From an uncultured Lachnospiraceae bacterium (lineage in GTDB: Bacteria; Bacillota; Clostridia; Lachnospirales; Lachnospiraceae): a stretch of DNA of 48,700 bases. Position 1 is the stretch's first letter. The number at the start of each line of letters is the position of its first letter. Location: assembly GCA_946407725.1 (NCBI GenBank), contig CAMJPM010000011.1:1-48700 (forward strand), written 5' to 3'. The position numbers and the translations under genes were made by a program. Positions 27,581-36,825 of the stretch are shown here, in pieces. The notes beneath the pieces were generated by a model that saw nothing but the letters and a program-made list of their open reading frames with translations, searched no databases and had not been told where the DNA came from.

Positions 27581-30133
27581 ATGGAAAGAGGAGTTTCAGA
27601 GGATATAAAAAGCCTGCGTTCCGCCTTTGTGGGAAGGATGGAAAACGCCTTTATAGCGGAAGACGGATCCCAGCATTTTCTGGATGCCAATGAACATGCG
27701 AAAATGCTGTTTCCGGTGCTGAACGCCCTTGAACCGGGTGATCCCATGCCTGAAGATCTGCTGCCGCTTTTTTCCGGGAATGAAGACCGTGTCAGACTGA
27801 AGAACCGCCATTTTGAAAAAAAGCTTATAAGAGACGGTGACGAAGACTCTGTGGTCTGTCTTACCCTGTGCGACATAACGGAGCAGGAAAAAATCAGCAA
27901 AGAGCTGGAGAAATACAGGGAGGACACGGAGGAAACCGTGCTGAGCCAGTCCTTCTTCCGTGCAAATGTCTCCCATGAGATCAGGACACCCATGAATGCC
28001 ATAATGGGAACAGCCGATATTTTACTTCAGGAAAACGTTTCCCCAAAGGTCAGGGGGTATCTTGAAAACATAAAAGCGTCAGTAGACAACCTTTTATACA
28101 TAATAAACGATATTTTTGACATTTCAAAGATCGAGGACGGGTCATTAAAGATCAAGGAAGAGAGTTATGAGCCCATGTCCTTCCTCGATGATCTCTCCAT
28201 GATGTTTATTAAAAATATAGGGGATAAGCCGGTGGAGCTTCTGTATATGATAGATCCGGAGCTGCCCTCAAAACTCCATGGAGATGTAAAAAGGATAAAG
28301 CAGATCATAGTAAATATGGTAAATAATGCCATAGAATTTACGGATTCCGGATTTATCTGCCTTTCTATATCAATGATGGAAAAATTTGATGATACCTGTA
28401 TACTGTCCTACTCCGTATCGGACAGCGGACAGGGAATAAAGGACGAGGACAAGGGGGATCTGTTCTGTCCTTTCCAGAAGCTGAATGAGAAAAAAAGGGA
28501 TGAGAGGGAAGGCCTGGGACTGGGGCTTTCCATTTGTAAACAGCTGGTAAAGCTTATGGGGGGAGAGATAGGAGTTGAAAGCACCTACGGCTCCGGCAGC
28601 AGGTTTTATTTCACCCTGTCACAGGGAATAGTGGATGACAAGCCTGCGGCGAGCATAAAGGATAAAAACAAGAAAAACAGGGTTTATTGCTGCTTTAAGG
28701 ATACGTGGCTGGAGGAGGCTCTTATCCAGCTTTCGGAGCAATACGGGATAGAAGCCCTGTCCTGTGGCGAAGGGCTCCCGGAGAAGCTTAGGGATGATAA
28801 TGAAGCACTTTTCCTGTTTACGGACGATATCAGCAGGCTCAGCGGAGAGGATGAAAAGAGGCTTAAGGAAAACGGTGCTGAGATATGTGTGCTCCGGAAT
28901 CCCCTGTCAGATGAGTTAATTAACGAGCCAGGCAGGATCTATATAAATAAACCGGTATACAGCCTGAACTTCTGTCAGGTGATCAACTATGGCAATTCCC
29001 CTGCCAAAGGAAGTGACAGCAGGTTTGATTTTACTGCCCCTGAGGCAAGGATACTGGTGGTAGATGACAATGAGATGAATATCCAGGTGGCAAAGGGACT
29101 CCTTGCTCCGCTGAAGGCTCATGTGGATACTGCGGAAAACGGAAAAGCCGGGGTGGAATGTGTCCTTGGGGATCATTATGACCTGATTTTTATGGATCAT
29201 ATGATGCCGGTGATGGACGGAGTACAGGCGCTTGAACGTATCCGTGACATGAAAGGCGGAAGGTATTCCAGAATACCGGTAATAGCCCTTTCCGCCAATG
29301 CCACGGCGGAGGCGGAGGAGCTTTTCCACGAAAAGGGATTTTCCGACTTTGTGGCTAAGCCCATCCGTGTAAAGGAGCTCTTAAAGTGTGTCAGAAAGTG
29401 GCTGCCTAAGGACAAGATAATAGAAAATGAAGGTGTTCCGGAAGCATCCTGCAGGGAAGAAGCGGAAGAGCTTACTAATGATACCGGAACTGACGGAGCG
29501 GCAGGGGAAGAAACCCAGGAAGAAACGGTTCCAGCATATATAGAGGGACTTAATGTGGAGAAGGGCATCAGCTATTGTGGTACCCCGGCCCTTTTCTTAA
29601 AATGTCTGGTGATCTTTTACAAGATCATAGACAAAAAAACAACCGTTATCTCCAAGTGTCTGGAGGACGGTCTGGTTCGCGATCTGACTATAGAGGTTCA
29701 TGCCCTTAAAAATTCTGCCCGGATGATAGGGGCGGAAGAGCTTTCCGAGGATTTTAAGGAGCTGGAACAGATGGGCAATAATGAGGATCTTAAGGGTCTT
29801 CAGGAAAAGACCCCCGGGGTACTTGAGCTCTATCAGAGCTATAAAGCAATACTGAGGCCTTTCAGTGAGAAGGACAATAAGAATGCCCTTCTTCCCGAAA
29901 GACAGGTGTTTTTACAGGAGCTGGATAATATAAAGGAAGCCATAGACGCTTTCGATATGGATGGTGCTGATGAAGCCATGGGAAGGCTTAGGGATTTTTC
30001 TCTTCCCGGTGATTTAAATGATGCTATTCTGGAGCTTGATGCCCTTGTTTCGGATTTTGCCATGGAAGATGTTATAAAACTTGCCGATGAGCTGAAAGAA
30101 AGGGCACTCTCTATAGAAAACTGGGGTGCATGA
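27581..30133 (+). CDS. Hybrid histidine kinase with receiver and HPt domains
   Basis: An 850-aa cytoplasmic kinase without membrane helices. A PAS-like sensor region (about 20-105) is followed by HisKA with His132 (VSHEIRTPMNAI) and a HATPase domain (about 235-350; NMVNNAIEFT, GQGIKDED, GLGLGLSICKQL). A receiver domain follows (about 490-610; Asp539 in LIFMDHMMPVMDG). Near 660-770 comes an HPt domain with His707 in VHALKNSARMIG. All four phosphorelay residues are present in one chain. The tandem-receiver gene 29 nt downstream is the obvious partner. The signal is unknown and probably intracellular. Confidence 0.93.
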   Translation: MERGVSEDIKSLRSAFVGRMENAFIAEDGSQHFLDANEHAKMLFPVLNALEPGDPMPEDLLPLFSGNEDRVRLKNRHFEKKLIRDGDEDSVVCLTLCDITEQEKISKELEKYREDTEETVLSQSFFRANVSHEIRTPMNAIMGTADILLQENVSPKVRGYLENIKASVDNLLYIINDIFDISKIEDGSLKIKEESYEPMSFLDDLSMMFIKNIGDKPVELLYMIDPELPSKLHGDVKRIKQIIVNMVNNAIEFTDSGFICLSISMMEKFDDTCILSYSVSDSGQGIKDEDKGDLFCPFQKLNEKKRDEREGLGLGLSICKQLVKLMGGEIGVESTYGSGSRFYFTLSQGIVDDKPAASIKDKNKKNRVYCCFKDTWLEEALIQLSEQYGIEALSCGEGLPEKLRDDNEALFLFTDDISRLSGEDEKRLKENGAEICVLRNPLSDELINEPGRIYINKPVYSLNFCQVINYGNSPAKGSDSRFDFTAPEARILVVDDNEMNIQVAKGLLAPLKAHVDTAENGKAGVECVLGDHYDLIFMDHMMPVMDGVQALERIRDMKGGRYSRIPVIALSANATAEAEELFHEKGFSDFVAKPIRVKELLKCVRKWLPKDKIIENEGVPEASCREEAEELTNDTGTDGAAGEETQEETVPAYIEGLNVEKGISYCGTPALFLKCLVIFYKIIDKKTTVISKCLEDGLVRDLTIEVHALKNSARMIGAEELSEDFKELEQMGNNEDLKGLQEKTPGVLELYQSYKAILRPFSEKDNKNALLPERQVFLQELDNIKEAIDAFDMDGADEAMGRLRDFSLPGDLNDAILELDALVSDFAMEDVIKLADELKERALSIENWGA

Positions 30134-30162
30134 TTTTTTACCTGCCGTAAAGGAGATGGAAT

Positions 30163-30945
30163 ATGAGTGACAGCTGCGTTCTTATAGTTAGGAATATTGA
30201 GGGATATCTTATAGGCTCCCTGGAGAGAAGCCTTACGGAGAAAAAGGTCAAGGTCAGAAAGGTGGGGGCTGACGTCAATGAGATAGGACGCTTTGGGGCA
30301 AATGCCAGCGTTATTATACTCTATGTGGGTCACGGCATCCATGAAAAGACCGAGGTTATGGTGTATATAAAGGACCTGGGAATAGAGCAGGGTGTGCCCA
30401 TATTCCTTATAGACGGAGATGACGGTCTTGCGGAGATAAAGCACCTTATTCCCGAAGCTGCAATAACACAGACCTTTACACATCCGGTGGATATAAAAGA
30501 GGCCACCAATGTGATCATCAACTGTATCCTTCAGAATGACAACAAGAACAGGAGGAAAATACTGGTTGTGGACGATTCCGGACCGATGCTCAGGAACCTT
30601 CGTGAGTGGCTGGGAGAGAAATATAAGGTCATTCCGGCCAATTCCGGCGCCATGGCAATGAAATACATAAGCCGGGAGCTTCCGGATCTTATCCTCCTGG
30701 ATTATGAGATGCCGGTGGTAAACGGAAAGCAGGTACTGGAAATGATCAGGACAGAGGTGGATTTCTCGTCTATTCCGGTTATCTTTTTAACCAGCAAAAA
30801 CGATAAGGAAAGCGTGGCCTCGGTCATGGCTTTAAGGCCCCAGGGATATCTCCTTAAGACGCTTCCTCCTCATGAGATAGTTAAGACTATTGATGATTTC
30901 TTTATAAAACTGGAAAACGAAGAGAAACAGAAGAAGCTCTGGTAG
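30163..30945 (+). CDS. Tandem receiver-domain response regulator, no output domain
   Basis: A 260-aa protein. The first half (residues 1-125) resembles a receiver but lacks the phosphorylatable Asp (IILYVGHG at the equivalent strand), so it is a pseudo-receiver. The second (132-250) is complete: DD at 137-138, phospho-acceptor Asp180 in LILLDYEMP, and LTSKND. There is no DNA-binding or enzymatic domain; output must be through protein-protein contact. It follows the hybrid kinase. Its stop lies only 2 nt from the stop of the convergent OmpR-type gene. Confidence 0.88.
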   Translation: MSDSCVLIVRNIEGYLIGSLERSLTEKKVKVRKVGADVNEIGRFGANASVIILYVGHGIHEKTEVMVYIKDLGIEQGVPIFLIDGDDGLAEIKHLIPEAAITQTFTHPVDIKEATNVIINCILQNDNKNRRKILVVDDSGPMLRNLREWLGEKYKVIPANSGAMAMKYISRELPDLILLDYEMPVVNGKQVLEMIRTEVDFSSIPVIFLTSKNDKESVASVMALRPQGYLLKTLPPHEIVKTIDDFFIKLENEEKQKKLW

Positions 30946-30947
30946 CT

Positions 30948-31661
30948 TTATGCTCCGTTTGTCTCAAACTTATATCCGATGCCCCAGACAGTTGAGATCC
31001 TCCAGGCTTCATGGTCTTTAAGCTTTTCGCGGAGCCGTTTTATATGTACGTCAACTGTTCTGGTGTCGCCGATATATTCATAACCCCAGATGTGATCCAG
31101 GAGCTGCTCCCTTGTGAAGACCTGGTTTGGGGATGACGCCAGAAAATAGAGAAGCTCCAGCTCTTTGGGAGGCATATCCAGATTTTTTCCGCAATATAGA
31201 ACCGAATAATTGGTAAGATTGATAACAAGGTCCGTATATTCCACCTTCTTTATGTCCGAACCGTTTTTCTCCTGAGGTCCTGCTGCGGCCTGTGAAGTAC
31301 GGCGGAGCACTGCTTTGGCCCGGGCTATAAGCTCCTTTGAATCAAAGGGCTTTTCCATGTAGTCATCTGCTCCGAGCTCAAGTCCCAGCACCTTATCAAA
31401 AACCTCGCCCTTGGCGGAGATCATGATTATCGGTACCATGGATTTTGTGCGTATCTCCCTGCAGACCTGATATCCGTCAATGCCAGGAAGCATAAGGTCC
31501 AAAAGAATGAGATCCGGTTCATAGGAGGCAAACTCCTTTAAGGCGTTCTCACCGTCATTTACGATCTTTGTTTCAAAACACTCTTTTGTAAAATAGAGAG
31601 AGATAAGCTCTGCTATATTGTTGTCATCATCAACTATAAGGACCTTTTGTTTGTCTACCAT
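30948..31661 (-). CDS. OmpR/PhoB-family response regulator
   Basis: A 237-aa protein. The receiver domain (residues 1-120) has acidic residues DDD at 11-13, Asp55 in LILLDLMLPGIDGY and the conserved Lys in YMEKPFD. A winged-helix DNA-binding domain follows (about 140-235; LPPKELELLYFLASSPNQVFTREQLLDHIWGY and TRTVDVHIKRLREK, with an M/D variation). No histidine kinase gene is adjacent, so it is an orphan here or served from elsewhere. It is encoded downstream of mutS2 on the same strand with a 69-nt gap. Confidence 0.93.
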   Translation of the reverse strand: MVDKQKVLIVDDDNNIAELISLYFTKECFETKIVNDGENALKEFASYEPDLILLDLMLPGIDGYQVCREIRTKSMVPIIMISAKGEVFDKVLGLELGADDYMEKPFDSKELIARAKAVLRRTSQAAAGPQEKNGSDIKKVEYTDLVINLTNYSVLYCGKNLDMPPKELELLYFLASSPNQVFTREQLLDHIWGYEYIGDTRTVDVHIKRLREKLKDHEAWRISTVWGIGYKFETNGA

Positions 31662-31693
31662 TATCTTAAGATACCGTTCCTTTCTTATGTTAT

Positions 31694-31713
31694 ACCGGTA
31701 CTGTAATACCGGT
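31694..31713. repeat. Hairpin upstream of the OmpR-type regulator
   Basis: A perfect 7-bp inverted repeat ACCGGTA/TACCGGT with a 6-nt spacer lies in the gap between mutS2 and the regulator. It could be a regulator-binding site or an mRNA hairpin; there is no T-run on either side. Confidence 0.35.
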
Positions 31714-31730
31714 CCGGATTTCTGTCGGCG

Positions 31731-34145
31731 CTATTCTTTGAAAACAGCTATGGTCACGCCGGAATCCCCTTCACCGAATTCTCCCTGACGAAAGCTTTTC
31801 ACATATTTACAGTTTTTCAGATAGGATTGTACCACATTCCTTAATACCCCGGAGCCTTTGCCGTGTACGATACGTACCTGGGAAAGGTGTGACACATAGG
31901 CGTCGTCCAGATATGACGCAAGCTCCTCTCTGGCATCGTCACCATTCATTCCTATAAGATTGATCTCGGTTTTGATGGTCTTTGTATGGGATAAGCCTCC
32001 GCCGCTTACAGCGCCCTTACTGTTTCCGGAGCCGGTTCCGTAACCCTTCCGGGGACTGTTATCACTCATCAGATCAGAAAGACTGACATCATATTTGATG
32101 ATACCACATTTTACGGAAAGATGCCCGTTCTTATCCGGGAGATTCTGTACTGTTCCCTTGAGGTTAAGGGAAATGATACGCACCTCCATACCTACCTTAA
32201 TCTGTTTCCGGCTTAAATTTCCCTTTGGACGGTCTTTTTCGGGCACAGAGCTCAAGGAGGGAAGAGGAGCTTCCTCTGATATACCGGTTCTGTTTAAGGC
32301 TTCCCTTAAGGCAGTCCGGTCTTTTTCAGCAGCCTTCAGAGTATCGGAAGAGGCGTATTTCTGCATGTTTTTGATCGCACTGTCTGCGGTCGCTTTTGCT
32401 TCTTTCAGGATATTCCGGGCCTCTTCCCTGGCCTTTGACAGTATTTCATCCTTTGACTTCAGAAGCTTTTCCCTGCCCGAATCCAGTTCCTGCTGGAGTT
32501 TATCTATTTCAGCTTTTGTATCGCTTATTTCCTGCTGCTTTTTTTCAAGGGTGATGCGGTTTTCTTCAAGGTTGGAAAGGACCTTGTTAAACCGCTCGTC
32601 CTCCTCCTTCATCCTAACTCTCGCCCCTTCAATGATACCCTCCGGAAGATTAAGCCGCCGGGATATGGCGAAGGCATTGCTCATTCCGGGAACACCCGTT
32701 ATCATTTTATATGTGGGGCGAAGTGATTCCACATCAAATTCCAGACAGGCATTTTCCACCCAGGAGGTGGTGAGGGCATATTCCTTAAGTTCGGGATAGT
32801 GGGTAGTGGCCATGACACGGATATTCTTTTTATGGAGATGGTCAAGTATGGACATGGCAAGAGCCGCCCCCTCCGCAGGATCCGTACCCGCACAGATCTC
32901 GTCAAAGAGGCAGAGGCTGAAGATATCGGCATCCTTAAGAATAGATACGATATTGGTCATATGGGATGAGAAGGTGGAAAGAGACTGCTCAATGGACTGC
33001 TCATCACCTATATCGGCATATATCTCGCGGAAAAAGGACAGTTCACTTCTGTCCCCGGCGGGGATAAAAAGACCGGATAAGCCCATAAGCTGAAGCAATC
33101 CCGTGGTTTTTAAGGAAACCGTCTTTCCCCCGGTGTTGGGACCCGTGATAACAAGGAGGTTATAGGTTCTTCCAAGCTCAATATCCACCGGTACCACAGT
33201 CTTTTTATCTATCAGGGGATGCCTTGCCATACGAAGGGAAATGATCTCTCCCGTATTGAAGACAGGCCTTACCGCTTCCATTTCAAGTGCCATGTCAGCC
33301 TTTGCGAAAATAAAGTCCAGCTCCGTCATTATGGCATAGTCCGCCGTTATAATCTCCGCGTTTTCTCCCGCCGTCATGGACAGGTTTTTAAGGATGGCAA
33401 GTATCTCATCCCTTTCCTTAAGCTCCAGCTCACGGACTGAATTATTCATCTCAACCACGGACTGCGGCTCGATGAAAAGGGTGGAGCCGGTTCCGGACTG
33501 GTCGTGGACAATTCCGGGGACCTGGGACTTGTATTCGCTCTTTACAGGGATACAATAACGCTTGTCACGCATAACGATGACCCTGTCCATCAGATATTCG
33601 TACAACCGTCCGCTTATCATCTGGTTCAGGGAAGAGTGGATCCTTGACTGGGTATCCCTGATCTTCCGGCGTATGGATTTAAGTTCAGGGCTTGCGTCGT
33701 CGGCTATGGTATCGCTGTCAAGGATACAGCGCCTGATTTCGGATAACAGATGTGATACTTCCTCAAGACAGGAAAAACGGTCCTGAAGGGAATCACGGAC
33801 TTCCTCTTCTTCAGCTTCTTCAGTCTGTCCGTACTTTTTTACCTGTTTTACAGCCTCCAGAAAGGAAGCAATATCCAGAAGATCTGCTGCGGTCAGTGTG
33901 CCGTCAGCCTCCGCATGCCTTATGGAAAGTGTTATATCCCTTATCCCGGCAAAGGACACGCTTCCGTTTTTCAGGATCCGGTTCAGGGCGTCTTCAGTCT
34001 CGGTTTCCGCGCGCTCAGTATCCTCCAGCGAGCGCATGGGTTCAAGAGAGCGGCAGAGCTCCTTTCCACCGGTGGAGGAGGCGTGGGAAACCAGGATATC
34101 CAGTATCTTATCAAATTCCAGTGTGTGCAGTACCTTGTTATTCAT
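31731..34145 (-). CDS. mutS2: MutS2 ATPase/Smr-domain protein
   Basis: An 804-aa protein of standard length. MutS core with Walker A GPNTGGKTVSLKTTG near residue 335, Walker B LFDEICAGTDP near 414, a coiled-coil region (about 515-610) and a C-terminal Smr domain (about 725-804; HGKGSGVLR). The usual LDLRG of Smr reads INLIG here, so the nuclease part may be altered. MutS2 suppresses recombination in some species and rescues collided ribosomes in Bacillus. The Shine-Dalgarno sequence is weak (GGTAAG). Confidence 0.94.
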   Translation of the reverse strand: MNNKVLHTLEFDKILDILVSHASSTGGKELCRSLEPMRSLEDTERAETETEDALNRILKNGSVSFAGIRDITLSIRHAEADGTLTAADLLDIASFLEAVKQVKKYGQTEEAEEEEVRDSLQDRFSCLEEVSHLLSEIRRCILDSDTIADDASPELKSIRRKIRDTQSRIHSSLNQMISGRLYEYLMDRVIVMRDKRYCIPVKSEYKSQVPGIVHDQSGTGSTLFIEPQSVVEMNNSVRELELKERDEILAILKNLSMTAGENAEIITADYAIMTELDFIFAKADMALEMEAVRPVFNTGEIISLRMARHPLIDKKTVVPVDIELGRTYNLLVITGPNTGGKTVSLKTTGLLQLMGLSGLFIPAGDRSELSFFREIYADIGDEQSIEQSLSTFSSHMTNIVSILKDADIFSLCLFDEICAGTDPAEGAALAMSILDHLHKKNIRVMATTHYPELKEYALTTSWVENACLEFDVESLRPTYKMITGVPGMSNAFAISRRLNLPEGIIEGARVRMKEEDERFNKVLSNLEENRITLEKKQQEISDTKAEIDKLQQELDSGREKLLKSKDEILSKAREEARNILKEAKATADSAIKNMQKYASSDTLKAAEKDRTALREALNRTGISEEAPLPSLSSVPEKDRPKGNLSRKQIKVGMEVRIISLNLKGTVQNLPDKNGHLSVKCGIIKYDVSLSDLMSDNSPRKGYGTGSGNSKGAVSGGGLSHTKTIKTEINLIGMNGDDAREELASYLDDAYVSHLSQVRIVHGKGSGVLRNVVQSYLKNCKYVKSFRQGEFGEGDSGVTIAVFKE

Positions 34146-34222
34146 GGGGTTATCTTACCATTTTAGTACCTGAAAGGAAAGTCAGCGGGGTGGTCAGGGG
34201 CCAAACAGCAGCCATCATTCTT

Positions 34223-34329
34223 CTTTGGCATCATATCTATTCAGAACCCTCCGGATTCTGAATAGATACGACGCATTCGGCCAATTAAATCGCCCGTAGG
34301 GCGATGGGCTGAATGCCTAAATGCCAAGG
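34223..34329. repeat. Three-way-junction inverted-repeat region after DUF624, before mutS2
   Basis: The outer stem CTTTGGCAT (34223-34231) pairs with ATGCCAAGG (34321-34329). Arm 1 is a perfect 13-bp hairpin (34234-34246 with 34256-34268). Arm 2 is a 10-bp stem (34273-34282 with 34307-34316, one G-U) enclosing ATCGCCC-gta-GGGCGAT (34289-34305). No open frame or T-run explains it. Confidence 0.75.
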
Positions 34330-34352
34330 TTTTCATACGCTCTCAGCTCGCC

Positions 34353-34417
34353 GCTGCGGCATCCCACATCAAAGATGTGGGATAAGCGCAGCAAGTGCTT
34401 CGGGCTGTTCTGAACAG
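34353..34417. repeat. Second nested hairpin region next to DUF624
   Basis: The outer stem GCTGCG (34353-34358) with CGCAGC (34387-34392) encloses a perfect 9-bp hairpin TCCCACATC-aaa-GATGTGGGA (34362-34382). CTGTTC-t-GAACAG (34405-34417) follows at the end of the DUF624 gene. The design (perfect inner hairpin with 3-nt loop inside a GC-rich outer stem) matches the element at 17688-17757. Confidence 0.65.
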
Positions 34418-35044
34418 TTACTTAGCATCAGCCTTTTGGAAGATCCTCCAAAGATAAGCTGAAAAAATACGGGCTAAAAGGGCACAGCCTATGAACAGGA
34501 ATACACTGAAGAACAACACCATGAGGCCGCCGTTATGAAGGGAGATATCCGTTATTACTCCGAAAATGGCTATCACAAATACAGTAAACGGTATATTTCC
34601 GAGACTCAGCAAAAAAGAGTTCTTTATAAGCTGCATATTGGTCTGCTCATATCTGGAAAGCAGAGGGAAAGCATAAATAAGCGCCGAAAGATCCAGAAAC
34701 AGCAGGAACCAGAAAGGAAACTGCAGCAGCCTGTATTCAGGGGGGAGCTTAAAGAAAACCACATAGAGATCCCCTGAAAAGAAAAGACCAAAGCCCAGGA
34801 AGACCAGCCATAGTGTTACCCCCTGCCTGAAATTTTCCTTAAATGAAGACCAGAACCCGGAGATGATCTTTCCGGGATCCCCTTCTGCCATCTTTAAGGT
34901 TATGCTGTAGAGTGCCGAAAGTGCAGGCCCTATGGTAAAAACAGGGATGCAGGCTATCACGAAACAGAAGTTCAGTACTATGAGATCAAAGCATCTTGAC
35001 AGTATGATCATTACAGGATTGTCCGGATGAAATAATTTTTCCAT
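34418..35044 (-). CDS. YesL-like DUF624 membrane protein
   Basis: A 208-aa membrane protein with about five helices. The N-terminal MEKLFHPDNPVM, the DLIVLNFCFVIACIPVFTIGPALSALY segment and the EGDPGKIISGFWSSFKENF loop are the DUF624 hallmarks. YesL-like genes usually sit next to carbohydrate ABC transporters, as here, divergent from the binding-protein gene. The function is unknown. I start at 35044 because the family begins with the MxKLF motif; an upstream in-frame ATG (35083) would add 13 residues. Neither start has a clear Shine-Dalgarno sequence, and TATAAT lies only 7 nt before the ATG. Confidence 0.85.
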   Translation of the reverse strand: MEKLFHPDNPVMIILSRCFDLIVLNFCFVIACIPVFTIGPALSALYSITLKMAEGDPGKIISGFWSSFKENFRQGVTLWLVFLGFGLFFSGDLYVVFFKLPPEYRLLQFPFWFLLFLDLSALIYAFPLLSRYEQTNMQLIKNSFLLSLGNIPFTVFVIAIFGVITDISLHNGGLMVLFFSVFLFIGCALLARIFSAYLWRIFQKADAK

Positions 35045-35132
35045 AGAACATATTATACAACAGATTTCAGCGAATAATCTCATATATTAATATATTTATA
35101 ATAATTTATCTAAATTCTTTTATAAAACTATA

Positions 35133-35160
35133 TGTACAAAGTATAAAAAAGTGGTATTAT
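35133..35160 (+). promoter_or_regulatory. Promoter of the carbohydrate transport locus
   Basis: TGTACA (35133-35138), a 16-nt AT-rich spacer and TATTAT (35155-35160) precede the binding-protein gene by about 78 nt. No clear catabolite-control (cre) site was recognised. Confidence 0.5.
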
Positions 35161-35237
35161 ATAAAAATGCCGATGGTAAAACTGTCGGAACGAAATTTTT
35201 ATCAAGTGTGAAAGCACAGATAGGAGGATATCTAATT

Positions 35238-36737
35238 ATGAAAAGAAAGTTATTGTCAGTTGTCCTGTCCTGCTCTATGGCAGCGATGATGCTCGCAGGC
35301 TGCGGAGGATCTGCAGCACCTGCCGGAGATGCAGCACCTGCTGAGAGTGCACCTGCTGCTGAAGCAGCAGCACCTGCCGCTGAAGAAGCTGCACCTGCTG
35401 CTGAGGAAGCTGCACCTGCCGCTGAAGAAGCTGCACCTGCCGCTGAAGAAGCTGCACCTGCCGCTGAAGGCGGAGTTATCAACCTCTGGACGTTTACCGA
35501 TGAGGTTCCCAAGATGGTCGAGAAGTATGTAGCAGATCATCCGGATTTCCCTTATACAATAAATCCTACGATCATCGCAACCACAGAAGGTGCTTATCAG
35601 CCCGCTCTTGATGCCGCACTTCAGGCAGGCGGCGATGAGCAGCCCGACATTTACTGCGCAGAGGCTGCTTTCATCCTTAAGTATTCAAAGGGTGATATGC
35701 AGGACTATGCAATGCCTTACAAGGATCTGGGAATTGACATTGATTCTGAGATCAAGGCTTCCAATATCGCTAAATATTCAGTTGATATAGGAACAAATAC
35801 CAGCGGTGACATTGACGCTCTCGGATATCAGGCAACCGGCGGCGCTTTCATCTATCGTCGTTCAATCGCAAAGGACGTATTCGGAACCGACGATCCTGCA
35901 GAGATCTCTAAGATCATCGGCGGCGGAAGCGGATCATGGGATAAGTTCTGGGAAGCAGCAAAGACCCTTGCAGGCAAGGGCTGCGCTATAGTATCCGGTG
36001 ACGGAGACGTATGGCACGCTGTTGAGAACAGCTCCGACGCTTCATGGATTGATGAAAACGGCGCTCTTTACATCGATCCTAAGAGGGAAGCTTTCCTCGA
36101 CATCTCCAAGAACCTTACAGACAACGGTTGGTCAAACCAGACTCAGGACTGGCAGGATGCATGGTTCGCAGATATGAAGGGTGAGGGCTCAAAGCCTGTA
36201 TTTGGTTTCTTCGGACCCGCATGGCTCATCAACTACACACTTGCACCTAACTGCGGCGGCGAAAAGGCAGGCGAAGGCACCTATGGTGACTGGGCTATCT
36301 GCGATTCTCCCATCGGATTCTTCTGGGGCGGCACATGGCTTCTTGCAAACAAGAACATGGATCCTGCAAAGGTAGCAGCTGTTAAGGACATCATACAGTG
36401 GATAACCCTTGATTCTTCTGAGGACGGCCTTCAGTACAAGTGGGCAAACGGCACTCTTAACGGAGAAGGCGGCACAAAGGATTCCGTAGCATCCGGAACA
36501 GTTATGGATAAGTCTGACGGATCATTAGACTTCCTTGGCGGACAGAATATGTTCGAATACTTCGTTCCTGCTAACAGCTATGCAAACGGAAATAACATGA
36601 CCCAGTACGACGAGTCCATCAACCTTGCATGGAGAGATCAGGTTCGTGCATATGCAGCAGGCGAGAAGGACAGGGATTCTGCTATTAAGGACTTCAAGAG
36701 CACAGTTTCAGATACCCTTGGAATCGATGCACCTTAA
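35238..36737 (+). CDS. Carbohydrate ABC transporter substrate-binding lipoprotein
   Basis: A 499-aa lipoprotein. The signal peptide ends at lipobox MLAGC (lipidated Cys22). An Ala/Pro/Glu-rich linker (about 25-79) contains repeated APAAEEA units. The solute-binding domain of the family 1 type follows (VINLWTFTDEVPKMVEKYVADHPDF). It should capture cello-oligosaccharides, judging from the GH94 and GH3 genes downstream. The start at 35238 has AGGAGG upstream. Codon use is biased to GCA, CTT and AAG as in highly expressed genes. A hairpin after the gene probably raises its expression over the permeases. Confidence 0.92.
   Translation: MKRKLLSVVLSCSMAAMMLAGCGGSAAPAGDAAPAESAPAAEAAAPAAEEAAPAAEEAAPAAEEAAPAAEEAAPAAEGGVINLWTFTDEVPKMVEKYVADHPDFPYTINPTIIATTEGAYQPALDAALQAGGDEQPDIYCAEAAFILKYSKGDMQDYAMPYKDLGIDIDSEIKASNIAKYSVDIGTNTSGDIDALGYQATGGAFIYRRSIAKDVFGTDDPAEISKIIGGGSGSWDKFWEAAKTLAGKGCAIVSGDGDVWHAVENSSDASWIDENGALYIDPKREAFLDISKNLTDNGWSNQTQDWQDAWFADMKGEGSKPVFGFFGPAWLINYTLAPNCGGEKAGEGTYGDWAICDSPIGFFWGGTWLLANKNMDPAKVAAVKDIIQWITLDSSEDGLQYKWANGTLNGEGGTKDSVASGTVMDKSDGSLDFLGGQNMFEYFVPANSYANGNNMTQYDESINLAWRDQVRAYAAGEKDRDSAIKDFKSTVSDTLGIDAP
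35370..35474 (+). repeat. 21-bp in-frame repeats (APAAEEA linker)
   Basis: Four exact APAAEEA units and a final APAAEGG (residues 45-79) form the linker between lipid anchor and binding domain. The DNA units are nearly identical, so the copy number could change by slippage or recombination. Confidence 0.85.
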
Positions 36738-36756
36738 TCTTATGTAATATCTTTTT

Positions 36757-36782
36757 GTGGCGGGTGAATTATCATCCGCCAC
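36757..36782 (+). terminator. Partial terminator after the binding-protein gene
   Basis: GTGGCGG-g-TGA pairs with TCA-t-CCGCCAC around ATTA, followed only by the short AT-rich ATTTAT. Such weak hairpins are commonly found between an abundant binding protein and its permeases. Confidence 0.6.
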
Positions 36783-36825
36783 ATTTATAACTAAAACAGT
36801 ATCAGACATACTTTAGGGGGATCCC

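Noticed and set aside
35151-35237. 29-residue N-terminal extension of the binding lipoprotein
   Set aside because: It overlaps the promoter, starts with GTG without a ribosome binding site, and would bury the signal peptide; ATG 35238 has AGGAGG.
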